From positions 195,443,640 through 195,507,639 of the forward strand of contig NC_133324.1 of assembly GCF_042186555.1 (NCBI RefSeq): a stretch of 64,000 bases of DNA. Direction: 5' to 3'. The notes beneath the pieces were generated by a model. That model had not been told where the DNA came from. It did not search any database and saw only the letters and a program-made list of their open reading frames with translations. Position numbers and translations under genes: made by a program. This document shows, one piece after another, positions 9,663-21,266 of the stretch. The stretch is from Aquarana catesbeiana (lineage: Eukaryota; Chordata; Amphibia; Anura; Ranidae). Positions within the stretch are counted from its first letter, which is position 1, and the number at the start of each line of letters is the position of its first letter.

Positions 9663-12431
9663 ATGTCCAATCGAGGGTACACTAGCAAAGAGGCCTAAAC
9701 GTTTCTGAGCATGACAGATGAGAGTGAAGAGGAAGTCACCCATCTGTCAGATTCAGGCTCAGAATATGATCCAGTAGACAGCAGCGGCACCCTGACAGAT
9801 AACTCTGACAACAGAGTAGTGGTCCCTGCTGAGGTCAGGCGTACCCGACCCCGTTCTTCTTCTGTTGTTGAGGTGCAATAACCGCAGGGTTCTCGTATGG
9901 AGCAGAGAGCCAGTACTAGTGCCGCTCATCCTTCTGGTGAACTGGCAAGCACCAGCGGCCTAGTACACCCTGGTCATACATCCAGCACTGCAGTATCACA
10001 TGGTGATGTGGTGAGTCACATAAGTGCAGTTCAAGCTGGTGCGGTGGCTAGCACAAGTAGTTTCCCGCAGCCGCCAAGAAGACAAACACAGGCCCGTCGA
10101 GTCCATAGTGCCCTTTCCCGCAGAATATGCCAATCCTAATTGGGAGCCCACCAGTTTTGCAGCACCCGTACTTCCCCCATTCACTGGCCAACCCTGAATT
10201 TAGGTGGAAACAGTTGATTTTACGTCACTTGATTTTTATTCGCTGTTTTTCACAGAAGATCTCTCTAGGTCTGTTGTGGACCAAAGCAATTTGTATGCTG
10301 GTCAATTCATCGCCACTATTCCCCAGTTGACCCTTGACAGAGATTGGAAACCTTTTACGATTTCCGAATTTAAGACCTTGCTGGGCCTATCCCTTCTCAT
10401 GGGCTTAGTTCCAAAAAGTGAGTTGCGGTCATATTGGTCCACTGACCCAATTCACCATATGCCGTGTTCTCTGCATCCATGACCAGGGCTAGATACGAGC
10501 AGATCTTGCGGTTCATGCATTTTAATGACAATGAACTCTGTCGTCCTCGGGTCCTCGGGTGACCCTGAATACGATCGGCTCCACCAATTTAATTTGCCCC
10601 TTTTTGGCACATCATATAACACAGTGGAACAGGATTGCCTCACCTTTCAGCCCTGTTTCACACAACAAATCAAACAAATCAAATTACCTTATACTCCTAC
10701 ACACAATGGGACAGAAAAGAAAAAGCAAGATTAGCAAATGTTTGTGGGTCCCGGTAGTAATCTGCCTTATCAACCCTTATTCTCCTTGCCAAAAGGAGCC
10801 TAATATTAAACCAGAGTTGACTACCACCTCCCCAAAGTCCCAAATCCAAAATTTCAAGCAGTGCCTCCAAACTGAAGTAAACGTAATAGGCACTCCAGGT
10901 ATACACGGACTAGCCAAGGGTTGATACCGCAAGACACTCTTGGGACCCCCAGTACTGTGAGACAATTTTCAATAAACAGAAAGTACAGCGAAGTTAGTTC
11001 AAAGAAAATGTCTGTCTTTATTTGGGTGGGGACAGCTTATATATGAAATATCTCGTCCAATCATGATGGGAAAGGGGTGTGTTAGTAGGAGGATATATGA
11101 ATATCCTTAACAATTAAACAGTTCATTATTATAATGTTATACACGCCTATAACCCCTGAGACATAGCAGTCATGAGAAGAATGGAAATGCCATCTGGAGA
11201 TGACTAATACTTGGTTTCCCGTCTCGAGGTTGTGTATCCTTAAAAGGGGAAGACCATATTTTATTTATACATTATAAAATGCTCATACATGTTGATGCAA
11301 GCAGTTTCATGCATCATCTTGCAACATATAGCTAAATACTGAGATTTAAACACAAAACTCCAGAATGAGCTCTTAAAACTGAATTTAAAGCACATTGCCT
11401 TATAGCCAAAGCAAGATGGAGTCACTATTGTTCAGTCATATTACTACACCTTGTACACCACTTCAACCAACTGTTTGCAGCCTTGTTTACTCTCGATCAA
11501 GTTTTCTGCGTTGATGAGTCCCTGATTAAATTTTCTGCCCGCCTGTCTTTCAAACAGTATCTTCCCAGCAAGTGTGCTTGATATGGGGTCAAGATATATA
11601 ACCTCTGTGACAGGGCAACAGTCTATACATATAGTTTTATGGTTTACGAGGGAAAAGATAGTCACGTGGAGCCCGAGAACTGCCCAGACTACATAGGGAG
11701 CGCTGGTAAGATTGTGTGGGACTTGGTGTCACCCTTATTCGGAAAGGGGTACCACTTGTACGTGGACAGTTATTACACAAGCGTGTACTTTTTAGTCACT
11801 TGTTTGATCATGGAATTGGCACATGTGGCACCGTGCGATCTAATTGCCGGGGCTTACCCCAGCGGCTCGAGTCCCATCTTAGACTGGGGGAGAGAGCCTG
11901 CTTGAGAAGTAATAATTTGCTCGCAATGAAGTAGAGGGATAATCAGAATCACAATCAGAATGTTTTCGTCCTCCCTCCCTTTGTCCTCCTTTCACGCAGA
12001 TATGACAGTCCAAATTCCAACCAGTTGATGGCGCATACTTAATTACCCGTAAGGCCAGACGCTGGTACAAAAAAGTGTCTGTATACTTATTCCAATTGGC
12101 TGTGCTGAATGCTTATATGCTATACAAAGAGTCAGGATGAACTGGATCCTTCCTTAAATTACAGGAAGAGATCATCACATCCCTCCTGTTTCCAGACGGT
12201 GCTGTGGCCCAACTTCCCAAACCAAATGCAGTGAGCCGGCTGCATGAGAGGCATTTTCTGTATGTCCTTCATGGTACCCCTACCCAACGATCACCCCAAA
12301 GAAGATGTTGTGTCTGTAGCAAGTGAAGATATAGGCGTGACACCCGTTATTATTGTCCCTCCTGTCCTGGCCAACCTGGTCTTTGCATCAGTGAATGTTT
12401 TGAACGCTACCACACACAAGTGGAGTATTAG
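9663..12431 (+). pseudogene. piggyBac transposase, interrupted pseudogene
   Basis: The remnant starts at ATG 9663 (MSNRGYTSKEA then stop), followed by an acidic N-terminal region (MTDESEEEVTHLSDSGSEYD). The core runs from about 10130 to 10586 with DFYSLFFTEDLSRSVV, NLYAGQFIATIP, FKTLLGLSLLMGLVPKSELR and YEQILRFMHFNDNELCRP. It resumes at 11449 with VDESLIKFSARLSFKQYLPS (first catalytic Asp), YIGSAGKIVWDLVSPLFGKG and HLYVDSYYTSV (second Asp). The DYNRYMGGVD-type block with the third Asp is deleted near 12010-12050. It then reads RRWYKKVSVYLFQLAVLNAY and ends in a Cys-rich zinc-finger tail (about 12308-12431). Several stops, frameshifts and the inserted LTR make it non-functional. Confidence 0.9.
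10587..11448 (-). mobile_element. Endogenous retrovirus 5' LTR plus leader fragment
   Basis: This block interrupts the piggyBac transposase between its RLH and HHFNQLF segments. On the - strand it resembles a retroviral LTR: it starts TGTAGTAATATGACTG at 11448, has a TATATAAG box near 11043-11036 and AATAAA at 11023-11018, and ends TTACTTCA at about 10873 (~576 bp, TG...CA). Next, on the same strand, comes TTTGGAGGCACTGC, which may be a primer-binding region, and ~285 bp of non-coding leader before truncation. No viral genes remain. The retroviral class is uncertain and no clear target duplication was found. Confidence 0.6.
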
Positions 12432-12545
12432 GGTAAGGTACAGCACAGCACAGTCTAGGGTACACTTTCACAGGGTCTCCAAAGATGCCATCGCATTTTG
12501 TGAGACCCGAACCTGGATCCGTTACAGTTACAAAAAAAGTGTGAA

Positions 12546-12548
<3 letters not shown>

Positions 12549-12608
<60 letters not shown>
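12549..12608. repeat. (TA)n microsatellite
   Basis: About 30 uninterrupted TA dinucleotides just downstream of the transposase remnant. They produce an artificial YIYIYI open frame. Confidence 0.98.
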
Positions 12609-12611
<3 letters not shown>

Positions 12612-12810
12612 AAAAAGCCAAAGATAGTTGTCATTTTATTGTTCTCTCTTTCTCTCTTTACTCTCTATTGTTCTGCTTTTTTGCTGTATTTTTTAACTGC
12701 AATGTTTTCTTGTTACTGTTTTATCATGTTTGCTTTTCAGGTATGTACCGGTAATTCTTTTATACTTTACTGTTTACTGTGTATTATTATTAACAATTAT
12801 TTTCTTTCAG

Positions 12811-13257
12811 GTACGCCATTCAGCTGCAGCACTGATTCATTTATCTTGACAGCAATAGCGTTTGCTCTCACTATACGTAAACCAGTGACTCCAGCGCTGT
12901 AAGAGGTGATTTCACCACCACAGTTAAAAAAAAAAGAGCATATATGCCGAAGCATGGGGACAGGGGTGAAGGGGCCCGTGCTTCGGCATAAATTTTTTAC
13001 TTTTTTTGGCACAGATTGTTGTTTTTTTGAGTTAATATTTTATTCTTACCATTGTCTACTTTTCAGGTACACCATTCAGCTGCAGAACTGATTTATTTAT
13101 CTTGACAGCAACAGCGTTTGCATCACCACAATTAAAAAAAAAACGGTGCATGCATGTCCATCATTAGAAGTGGGTGGATACAGGGCTGTATTCTAATGGT
13201 GGGCATACCCACCAATCAATCTCTTTTTTCATGCAGCCCACAGGCTGCATGAAAAAA
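12811..13257. repeat. Duplicated 56-bp block and stem-loops inside the piggyBac element
   Basis: A 56-bp block (GTACGCCATTCAGCTGCAGC through GCAATAGCGTTTGC) at 12811-12866 recurs at 13067-13122 with few changes, a 256-bp period. Three hairpins lie between and after: 12944-12992 (ATGCCGAAGCA / TGCTTCGGCAT), about 13155-13205, and a perfect 15-bp stem at 13224-13256 (TTTTTTCATGCAGCC / GGCTGCATGAAAAAA). Confidence 0.8.
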
Positions 13258-14439
13258 AAAGAACATTACAATATTTGCCCAACAAGGACCAGCAACGTAC
13301 TGGTATGTTGCTGGACTTTGAGTGGTTATACCAGAATGATGCCTGCAGGTTTAGGTATCATCTTGGTATCATTCTTTTGAGCCAGTGGTCGGCTTTCATT
13401 TAAAAAGCAATCCTAGCAGCTAATTAGCCACTAGACTGCTTTTACAAGCAGTGGGAGGGAACGTCCCCCCCTCCCGCCATCTTCCATGATTTTCTCGGGA
13501 ACCTGAGAATGCAGCCGGTGGTTCCGCCACTGACCATAGAGCTGATCGAAGACCAGAATAGCTACAAGCATTTCATTACTTTGGTTTCGCTGGATATAAA
13601 CAGCGCATTGGGAAATTGGGAAAGCATTTTATCACACCGATCTTGGTGTGGTCAGATGCTTTGAGGGTAGAGGAGAGATCTAAAGTCTAATAGACCCCAA
13701 TTTTTAAAAAAGAGTACCTGTCACAACCTATTGCCATCATAGGGGATATTTACATTCCCTGTGATAACAATAAAAATGATTTAAAAAAATGAAAAGAACA
13801 GTGTAAAAATAAAATAAAAAAGCAAAATAAGTTATTAAAAAAAAAAAAAAAAAGCACCCCTGTCCCCCCATGCTCATGCGCAAAGGTAAACGCAAGCGTC
13901 GGTCTCGTGTCATAGGTAAACAGCAATTGCACCATGCATGTGAGGTATCACCGCAAACGTCAGATCGACGGCAGTCATTTTAGCAGTAGCCCTCCTCTGC
14001 AAATCTAAATTGGTAACCTGTAAAGGCTTTTAAAGGCTTTTAAAAATGTATGTACTTTGTCGCTGCTGCACGGTTGTGCGCAATTTTAAAGCATGTCGTG
14101 TTTGGTATCTATGTACTCGGCATAAGATCATATTTTATCAAACATTTGGGCAATAAAGTTTTAGTGCATTACAATTCAAAAAAGTGTTTGTTTTTTTTTT
14201 TAAATTGCATTTGAAAAATCACAGCGCAAATACTGTGTGAAAAAAAAAAAATTGCAACACCCACCATTTTAATCTGTAGGGCTTTTTCTTTAAAAAAATA
14301 TATAATGTTTGGGGTTCAAAGTAATTTTGTAGCAAAACAAAAATATTTTTTCATGTAAACAAAAAGTGTCAGAAAGGTCTTTGTCTTCAAGTGATTAGAA
14401 GAGTGGGTGATGTGTGACATAAGCTACTAATGTTGTGCA

Positions 14440-16300
14440 TAAAATACCAGGACAGTTCAAACGCCCCCCCCCCAAATGACACTATTTTGGAAAGTAGACA
14501 CCCCAAGCTATTTGCTGAGAGGCATGTTAAGTCTATGGAATATTTATTTTATATTTTGCCACAAGTTTCGGTGAAAATTACAATACATTTTTTTTTCACA
14601 AAGTTGTCACTAAATGATATATTGCTCAAACATGCCATAGGCATATGTGAAATTACACCACAAAATGCATTCTGCTGCTTCTCCTGAGTACGGGCATACC
14701 ACATGCTTGGGACTTTTTGGGAGCCTATCCATGTACAGGACCCCAAAAACCAAGCACCGCCTGCAGGCTTTCTAATGCCGCATACACACGAGCGGATTTT
14801 CCGTCAGAAAAAACTTGGATGGTTTTTCCGACGGAAGTCCACTCAAGCTTGCCTTACATACACACAGTCACACAAAAGTTCTCTGAACTTTCGACCGCCA
14901 AGAACGCGGTGACATACAACACTACGACGAGCAGAGAAAATTAAGTTCAATGCTTCCGAGCTTGCGTCAAATTGTTTCCGAGCATGCGTAGGAATTTTGA
15001 GCGTCGGAATTTGTACAGATCGCATTTTCGGAAAGGAACATTTTCCGACCGAAAAATTGAAAACCTGCTCTCAATCTTTTGCTGGCGGGAATTCCGCCAG
15101 CAAAAGTCCGATGGAGCATACACACGACCAAAAGCTCTCATCGGTCTCTTGTTGGCTGAATTTCCAATCGTGTGTACGTGGCATAAGGGTGTAAAATGGT
15201 GATTTCACTCCTCACTACCTATCACAGTTTCGGAGGCCCTGAAATGTCAAGATAGCACAAACCCCCCCCCCCCCCAAATGAGCCCATTTTGGAAAGTAGA
15301 CACCACAAGGTATTTTCTAAGAGGCATGGTGAATATTTTGCAGCTGTCATTTGTTTTTGAAAATGAAGAATGAAAAGCAAAATTAATATTTTTTTTTCTA
15401 TTTTCAATTTTCAAAACTTTCTGACAAAAAGCGAGATCTGCAAAATACTAAACATGCCTCTTAACAAATAGCTTGGGGTGTCTACTTTCCAAAATGGGGT
15501 CATATGGGGGGGTTTTGTGCTATCTGGGCATTTCATGGCCTCCGGAACTACGGTAGGTAGTGAGGAGTGAAATCAAGAATTTACGCCCTTAGAAAGCCTG
15601 AAGGCGCTGATTGGTTTTCGAGGTCCTGTACGTGGCTAGACCGTCAAAAAGTCCCACACATGTGGTATCCCCATACTCAGGAGAAGCAGCAGAATGTATT
15701 TTGGAGTGCAATTTCACATATGCCCATGGCATGTTTTAGCAATATATCATTTAGTGACAACTTTGTGAAAAAAAAAAAAATTGTCATTTTCCGGAAACTT
15801 GTGGCAAAATATAAAATATTCCATGGACTGAACATGCCTCTCAGCAAATAGCTTGGGGTGTCTACTTTCCAAAATGGGGTCATTTTGGGGGGGGGGGGGG
15901 GGTTGTGCTATCTGGGCATTTCATGGCCTCCGAAATGTCATAGGTAGTGAAGAGTGAAATCAAAAATTACGCCCTTAGAAAGCCTGAAGGTGGTGCTTGG
16001 TTTTCGGGGTCCTGTACGCAGCTAGACTGCCAAACAGTGCAGAAGAATGTATTTTGGGGTGTAATTTCACATATGCCCATGGCATGTTTGAGCAATATAT
16101 CATTTCAGTGACAACTTTGTGTACATTTTTTTTCGGTCATTTTTCAATCACTTGTGACAAAAAAATAAAATATTCAATGTGCTCAACATGCCTCTCAGCA
16201 ATTTCCTTGGGGTGTCTATTTTCCAAAATGAGGTCATTGGGGGATGGGGGTTGTACTGCCCTGCGGTTTTAGCAGCTCAAGAAATTAGATAGGCAGTCAT
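14440..16300. repeat. ~380-bp tandem repeats in the piggyBac right subterminal region
   Basis: A block containing CCTTAGAAAGCCTGAAGG, GTCCCACACATGTGGTATCC, ATATCATTTAGTGACAACTT, ATGCCTCTCAGCAAATAGC and TTGGGGTGTCTACTTTCC recurs about four times (near 14460-14770, 15290-15590, 15590-15990 and 15990-16300). The first copies are separated by the Harbinger MITE at 14776-15183. Copies differ by point changes and poly-A/poly-G length. Confidence 0.85.
14776..15183. mobile_element. PIF/Harbinger-type MITE (TGCCGCATACACACGA family), copy 1
   Basis: The termini are inverted, TGCCGCATACACACGAGCG at the left and CGTGTGTACGTGGCA at the right, flanked by the 3-bp duplication TAA (14773-14775 and 15184-15186). 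A TWA duplication with ~400-bp non-coding palindromic structure fits PIF/Harbinger MITEs. A second copy lies at 35240-35624. Confidence 0.82.
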
Positions 16301-16771
16301 AAACTAAAAGCTGCGTAAATTGCAGAAAATGTACCCTAGTTTGTAGATGCTACAACTTTTGCGCAAACCAATAAATATACGCTTATTGAATTTTTTTTTT
16401 TTTTACCCAAGACATGTGGCTGAATGCTTTTTGGCCTAAATGTATGACTTAAATTGAGTTTATTGTATTTTTTTTATAATAAAAAGTAGAATATCATTTT
16501 TTTTCAAAATTTTTGGTCTTTTTTCGTTTATATCACAAAAAATAAAAACCACAGAGGTGATCAAATACCACCAAATGAAAGCTCTATTTGTGGGAAAAAA
16601 AGGATGCAAATTTCGGTTGGCTACAGCATGGCATGACCGCGCAATTGTCAGTTAAAGTGACGCAGTGCCAAATTGTAAAAGTGCTCTGGTCAGCAAGGGG
16701 GTAAAATCTTCTGGGGCTGAAGTGGTTAAGGACTCAAGCTCCAATAGAGTGAATATAATAACAAGTTATAT

Positions 16772-17376
16772 TTAAAGCGGGGTTCCACTATCTCCGATTA
16801 TTTATTTTTTTTGGCCAAATGACATTGATTATGATATATCAATAGAGAACTCACTTGTTCCGTTTTTAAGTAAGAGTGCTGTCTGTTTTCGCCTAATAAA
16901 GAAACTTATAAAATCACATCTAGACGGTTGTCATCTTGCCTGTGGGCATGTGAAGCCCACAGGCATCCTATTCCGGTATACGGTGCTGCTGATCGACCAG
17001 CATACACCGCCCGTTCTTTTCCTGGTCTCGTGCATGCGCATTAGACTGAAATCGGAGACTGAAAGCGTCGTAGGAAGTCCCGCCCCGTTGTGATGGCAAT
17101 GGAGATACTCTCGAGATGACTCTCGTAACAGGCCACCGCACTGACTCCTGGGAACAATGACACAAGCTCCCAGGAGCCAGTGCGGCTAAGAGGAGGTGAC
17201 AAATTAGCCGCAGAAAACACGCCCCTAACCGCAACCTGTCATTCCTGGAGGACACAAAGAGACTATCAACAAGAAAGGTACAGTCTGAAAAAAAAAAAAA
17301 GTGCCGTTTTGTCATTAGGACATTGCGTTAATCCGCTGCAGCTAGTGTAGAAAAATCGGGTGGAGATCCGCTTTAA
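16772..17376. mobile_element. TTAA-flanked MITE (TTAAAGCGG family), copy a
   Basis: The left end is TTTAAAGCGGGGTTCCAC and the right end GTGGAGATCCGCTTTAA, with TTAA at 16772-16775 and 17373-17376. An internal hairpin (CCGCACTGACTCCTGGGA / CTCCCAGGAGCCAGTGCGG, about 17137-17185) is shared in form with the copies at 25078, 27948 and 33106. TTAA targeting suggests a piggyBac-mobilised MITE. Confidence 0.8.
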
Positions 17377-18464
17377 TAGAAAGGGTGACAATACCACATA
17401 ATGTGCCTTGCTACAAGGGGGTGAGGAGCTTGTTGAGCAGACACAGAGCAAATGGCACAAGACCCAGCACTGAGCCCCTTTACTTACTGAGCCCTACTAT
17501 ACTAGAACATTCTAATGTACCATGTAACCTTCTAGAATTTTCCCCTAAGTCACATGGTACAAGTCCTTCCTGCCTAAACTAAATTTAAAATTTAAAGGGA
17601 CGTTAACCTAAAATTTCTGAGGTAAAATTTTATTTTATTGAAGAGGGAGGGGCAGCCGCATGCCCCAAGTAGTCAGGTTCAAATTAATTAAATATACATC
17701 AAAAAACGGGGTTGTCCTGATCAAGATTGGAAGGAACCAGAGGACCAAATGAGTGACACAGCATACAATGTAGGGAAAAGTAGAATATAAAGCATTTATT
17801 AATGAATTAAAATCTCATTAACCTCCCCAATGGGAGATGGTAATTATGACACTGCTAACATGACATGTATCCAGAGGCTACTGGGTCAAATACTCTCCAG
17901 ATATGGCAACACAAAGCACAAGACAACAAACACAAAACACTACAATTAAACAAATAAACAATCGTCGGGATGCCAGAAATCTATGCGTGGATGTCCATGC
18001 CACAACTAATATGTCGTATATACATTAAATAATGAAGAAAATTATGGCATGGGTATCCACGCAGGGGATTAATTAATTGAACCCTCTCTATTCATTCATT
18101 GTCTATTACATGCTGTCTTGTGATCTGATAAGTTGAATTAAGTTTGATTATAAAGGAAACATTTGTATCTCTACTTATAATAATTGAAACTGAAGATCAG
18201 AGATTTTGTGGTAATAGTGCTCAATAGTATGTCAATCTCTGAAATTACAATGATGTTGTCCATAGCAGCCAGCACTGGAAAACGATATCTGGAGAATGAA
18301 AGTTTATTTTTCACTGATTTACTTCATTCAGCTAAAATAATAGGCTCTCATTGATTACTATCCTGTGCACTTTACTGCTGCATCTTGTACTACCTTAGTA
18401 AAGTAGTGTGATCACTTCTCATAGTAACATGGTGACATTTTATCCATGGTATCTAATCCTGCAG
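17377..18464. other. Intronic or intergenic sequence, apparently single copy
   Basis: About 1.1 kb of AT-rich sequence without a recognised element or exon. It ends in a polypyrimidine-poor stretch and the acceptor ATCCTGCAG immediately before the aminopeptidase exon at 18465. Confidence 0.5.
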
Positions 18465-18638
18465 GATACCACAGTCCATTAAAGGAACAGTTTACTGCTA
18501 TGGTATCGCAGTGGGTGGAGAAAAGGAATGGGATCATGCCTGGAGTGTATACAACAAATCAGACCTTACAGATGTCTGGGATTATAGTTACCTGAAACAT
18601 AGCTTGAGTTGTACCAAGGAGCCATGGCTGCTGTATCG
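18465..18638 (+). CDS. M1 zinc aminopeptidase (APN/laeverin type), C-terminal domain exon
   Basis: This exon encodes IPQSIKGTVYCYGIAVGGEK, EWDHAWSVYNKSDLTDVWD and LKHSLSCTKEPWLLYR. The motifs TVYCYGI..GGE.EWD and SCTKEPWLL are diagnostic of the helical C-terminal (ERAP1-C-like) domain of M1 aminopeptidases, type II membrane ectoenzymes that trim N-terminal residues from peptides. The first G completes a split codon; the acceptor is CCTGCAG and the donor GTAAGC at 18639, leaving CG of an Arg codon that the next exon completes. This is the most 5' exon found. The catalytic GAMEN and HEXXH exons are not in the window. Exon boundaries match what I recall of mammalian ANPEP. The family is sure. 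APN versus laeverin is not; the short C-terminus ending near WLQKNT favours laeverin. Confidence 0.9.
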
Positions 18639-18999
18639 GTAAGCATTACATCAACACTCAATACAACCTATATCTACCATAGGAATATCTATATGCAGGG
18701 AGGTTTTTTTTTATGACATAGAAGATCCAGCCTGGTAGCCAAGGTCTTCTGTATTTTTATCCAGGCATGGCTATGGTGTTTCAGTCCACACAATGCATAC
18801 CGTAAATGTTTTTTTTTGCTGGATTTTTGGGAAGATTGTTGAACACTATATATGTACAGTTTGGGTGTTCCTCACAGCATCTATTGTGGCCTTGCTAATG
18901 TTTCTCAAACAGAGAAATTGCTTAGTACAGTTGTTTGACAATAACTCAAAGCTCCATCTACAATCATATTTGGGAAAATGTGCAGAGGGTCGCAATGAG
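18639..18999. other. Start of a transposon-rich intron; no feature seen
   Basis: First 360 bp of the 8.6-kb intron. AT-rich, with no recognised repeat. Confidence 0.5.
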
Positions 19000-20394
19000 T
19001 TAAAGCAACATTAAATCCCAAAATAAAAATCCATTATATTACAGATTACATATTCTTAGATGTGGTGGCTGTATTATTCTCTTGTTTCAGGCTTATTTCC
19101 ATTATTTTCACTTGGTGATTCTGCCAGCAAGTCTGTTATTTTCAACTTCCATTAACAGACCACGCAGTCCAGTAAAAGTGGCAGTTAGAGAGTTGAGATA
19201 AACTATTTAAAGTGTTACTAAACCCAGGACCCTGCATTCACTATATCTGGTCCCCCACACTACACAGAACATGGAATTGCAATTATTTTAGTAAATATAA
19301 ACTGCTAAATACCTTTTCTCTGCAGCAGTATATAGAAGTGTTCTATCAGTGTAGGAGGAGTTTTCATTCTCCTCTGACTGTCCTATGAGGCTGCATGACT
19401 CCTGACCCTCTGTCTGGACAGTGCTGATAGCTACATAGTTACATAGTTAGTCAGGTTGAAAAAAGACAAAAGTCCATCTAGTTCAGGGGTAGGCAGCCCC
19501 CGGCACTGGTGCCGCAAGCGGTACGCAAAGCCTCTTTTGCCGGCACTCGACTTCCTCCACATCAGCAGAGCAGTGCAGGAAAGTGTCAGTGAGACACTAA
19601 TGCATTCCAATTTCAGATTTCCCCACACAGCACCTGCACTGAGGGGGAGGCACTATGCCCCCACACATTGTAAAAGATGGGAAACTGGTTTGGTTTGGTT
19701 CTCTAACTTTGCTGTAGCTGCGATCGTCCGCTTTTGTGATGGGGAAGAGATTGGGTGCAATTCTGCTAGGGGAGGGGGGGTGTGATCCCTGTTTCCAGGA
19801 AGCGGAGGACTGTCATTGGCCACTGCAAAAACCAATCACAGTCCTGCTAGCCCCATCCACCAACTGGAGGAAGATGACTCGCTTGGTTGCCACTACCAAT
19901 CTCAGAAAGAAGGGATTTCACTGTGATTGAGAAAACCACAATCAGGTGACAGTTTGTGGAATTACTGTTGAGCATCTGGGAACTTTGTTGAAATGATTCC
20001 TGAACCTTACTACTGAGCCCTGGCACTCTGTGTCCCTTTAAGCCATAGACAGTATTCAGCGCAATGGAAATCGCACCCAACTTTTGCTGTGGCGCTAAGC
20101 GCCGCACTTATTCTCAGCTGCGGGGGCCCAACTTATGATCCTGCACACAGGCCCACTGCTTTCAGAAAATGCCCCTGACCTGAGCTCATCATTGCGTATC
20201 CATTTCAGATGCTTGTATGTGACATCACATACATCACATACATCACATACAAGCACATGGGCTGGATACGAGAGGTGGATCAGCAGGATGAGTGTGCCAG
20301 GACAGGTAGATGGGTCTCATCTCTGCTTCCTTTTACCACTCTACATATCACGCATATCATAGATGAGAAGAGGGTACAGCAGTGGAGCAAATGA

Positions 20395-20730
20395 GCAGGA
20401 GGGGCTCAGAGGTGAGACAGAAGAGCAGGAGGGTACAGAGGTGGGACAGATGTGCAGGAGGTACAGTGGTGGGATACATGAGAAAGGGGGTTACAGTGAT
20501 GGGGCAGATGAGCAGATAAGTTCAGTGTTAGGACAGATGAGAAGATTGTTCAGTGGTAAGACAGAAGAGAATGGGGGTACGGCGGTGGAGCAGATGTGCA
20601 GGGAGGTACAGTGGTGGGGCTGATGAGAGAGAAGGAACATTAGTGGGGCAGGTGGGCAGGGGGTTACAGTGGTGGGACAGAAGAGCAGGGTGGTACAGTG
20701 GTGGGACAGAAGAGCAGGTGGTACGGATTC
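20395..20730. repeat. ~28-bp minisatellite
   Basis: About 12 variable units follow GGTACAGTGGTGGGACAGA and then AGAGCAGG. Inverted copies (CTGCACATCTGTCCCACCA) appear at about 21350-21412, so the two arrays could pair. Confidence 0.85.
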
Positions 20731-20734
20731 ACTG

Positions 20735-21266
20735 CAAGATCACACCCCCCCCTCCCGCTGCAATCTGGTCATCTCCGCCGCCCAGCCAGTAGCGGCGGAG
20801 ACGATCGCATCCTCTCCCGCGGATGCCCGGCTGCCGACTGAGGGGAAGATGGCCCCGCTCGGCTCCATGGCATGGGAGGGCGGAAGCAAGGTCAAACATC
20901 ACTTCCGCCTATAGCTCTTAAAGGAAAATTCTTTTTTTTCCCTTCAAATATTATTATTTTTTTTTTATTGCATTTTAGTATAAATATGAGATCTGAGGTC
21001 TTTTTGACCCCAGATCTCATATTTAAGAGGTCCTGTCATGCTTTTTTTTCTATTACAAGGGATGTTTACATTCCTTGTAGTAGGAATAAAAGTGACCCAA
21101 ATTAAAAAAAAAAATAACTGTGTCAATATAAAAAAAAAATTAAAATAAGAAAAACAAATATATATATAATGTTTGGGGATTCTAAGTAATTTTCTAGCAA
21201 AAAAAAAAATGATTTTAACTTGTAAACAACAAGTATAAAAAAGAGGCTTGGTCCTTAAGTGGTTAA
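20735..21266. mobile_element. piggyBac-type MITE fragment with stem-loops
   Basis: The right end is CCTTAAGTGGTTAA (TTAA 21263-21266), the family terminus. The left end is missing. It shares AATGTTTGGGGATTCTAAGT and GATGTTTACATTCCTTG-type text with the piggyBac element near 13740-14340. Stem-loops lie at 20982-21024 (AAATATGAGATCTGAGGTC / GACCCCAGATCTCATATTT) and 21057-21078. Confidence 0.7.

Larger units (their letters stand above)
7759..16729 (+). mobile_element. piggyBac transposon, ~9 kb with nested insertions
   Basis: Both ends carry TTAA (7759-7762 and 16726-16729) with complementary termini, TTAACCGG at the left and GAAGTGGTTAA at the right. Inside is a + strand transposase pseudogene (9663-12431). 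The right subterminal region is shared with the short MITEs at 21592-22814, 38110-39078 and 54616-60058, which look like deletion derivatives of this family. Insertions into it are a retroviral LTR fragment (10587-11448) and a Harbinger MITE (14776-15183). A minisatellite (8938-9360), an AT microsatellite (12549-12608) and ~380-bp repeats (14440-16300) add length. Confidence 0.85.

Noticed and set aside
12244..12609. 121-codon frame ending in an Ile-Tyr run
   Set aside because: It is an out-of-frame reading of the piggyBac C-terminus that runs into the TA microsatellite.
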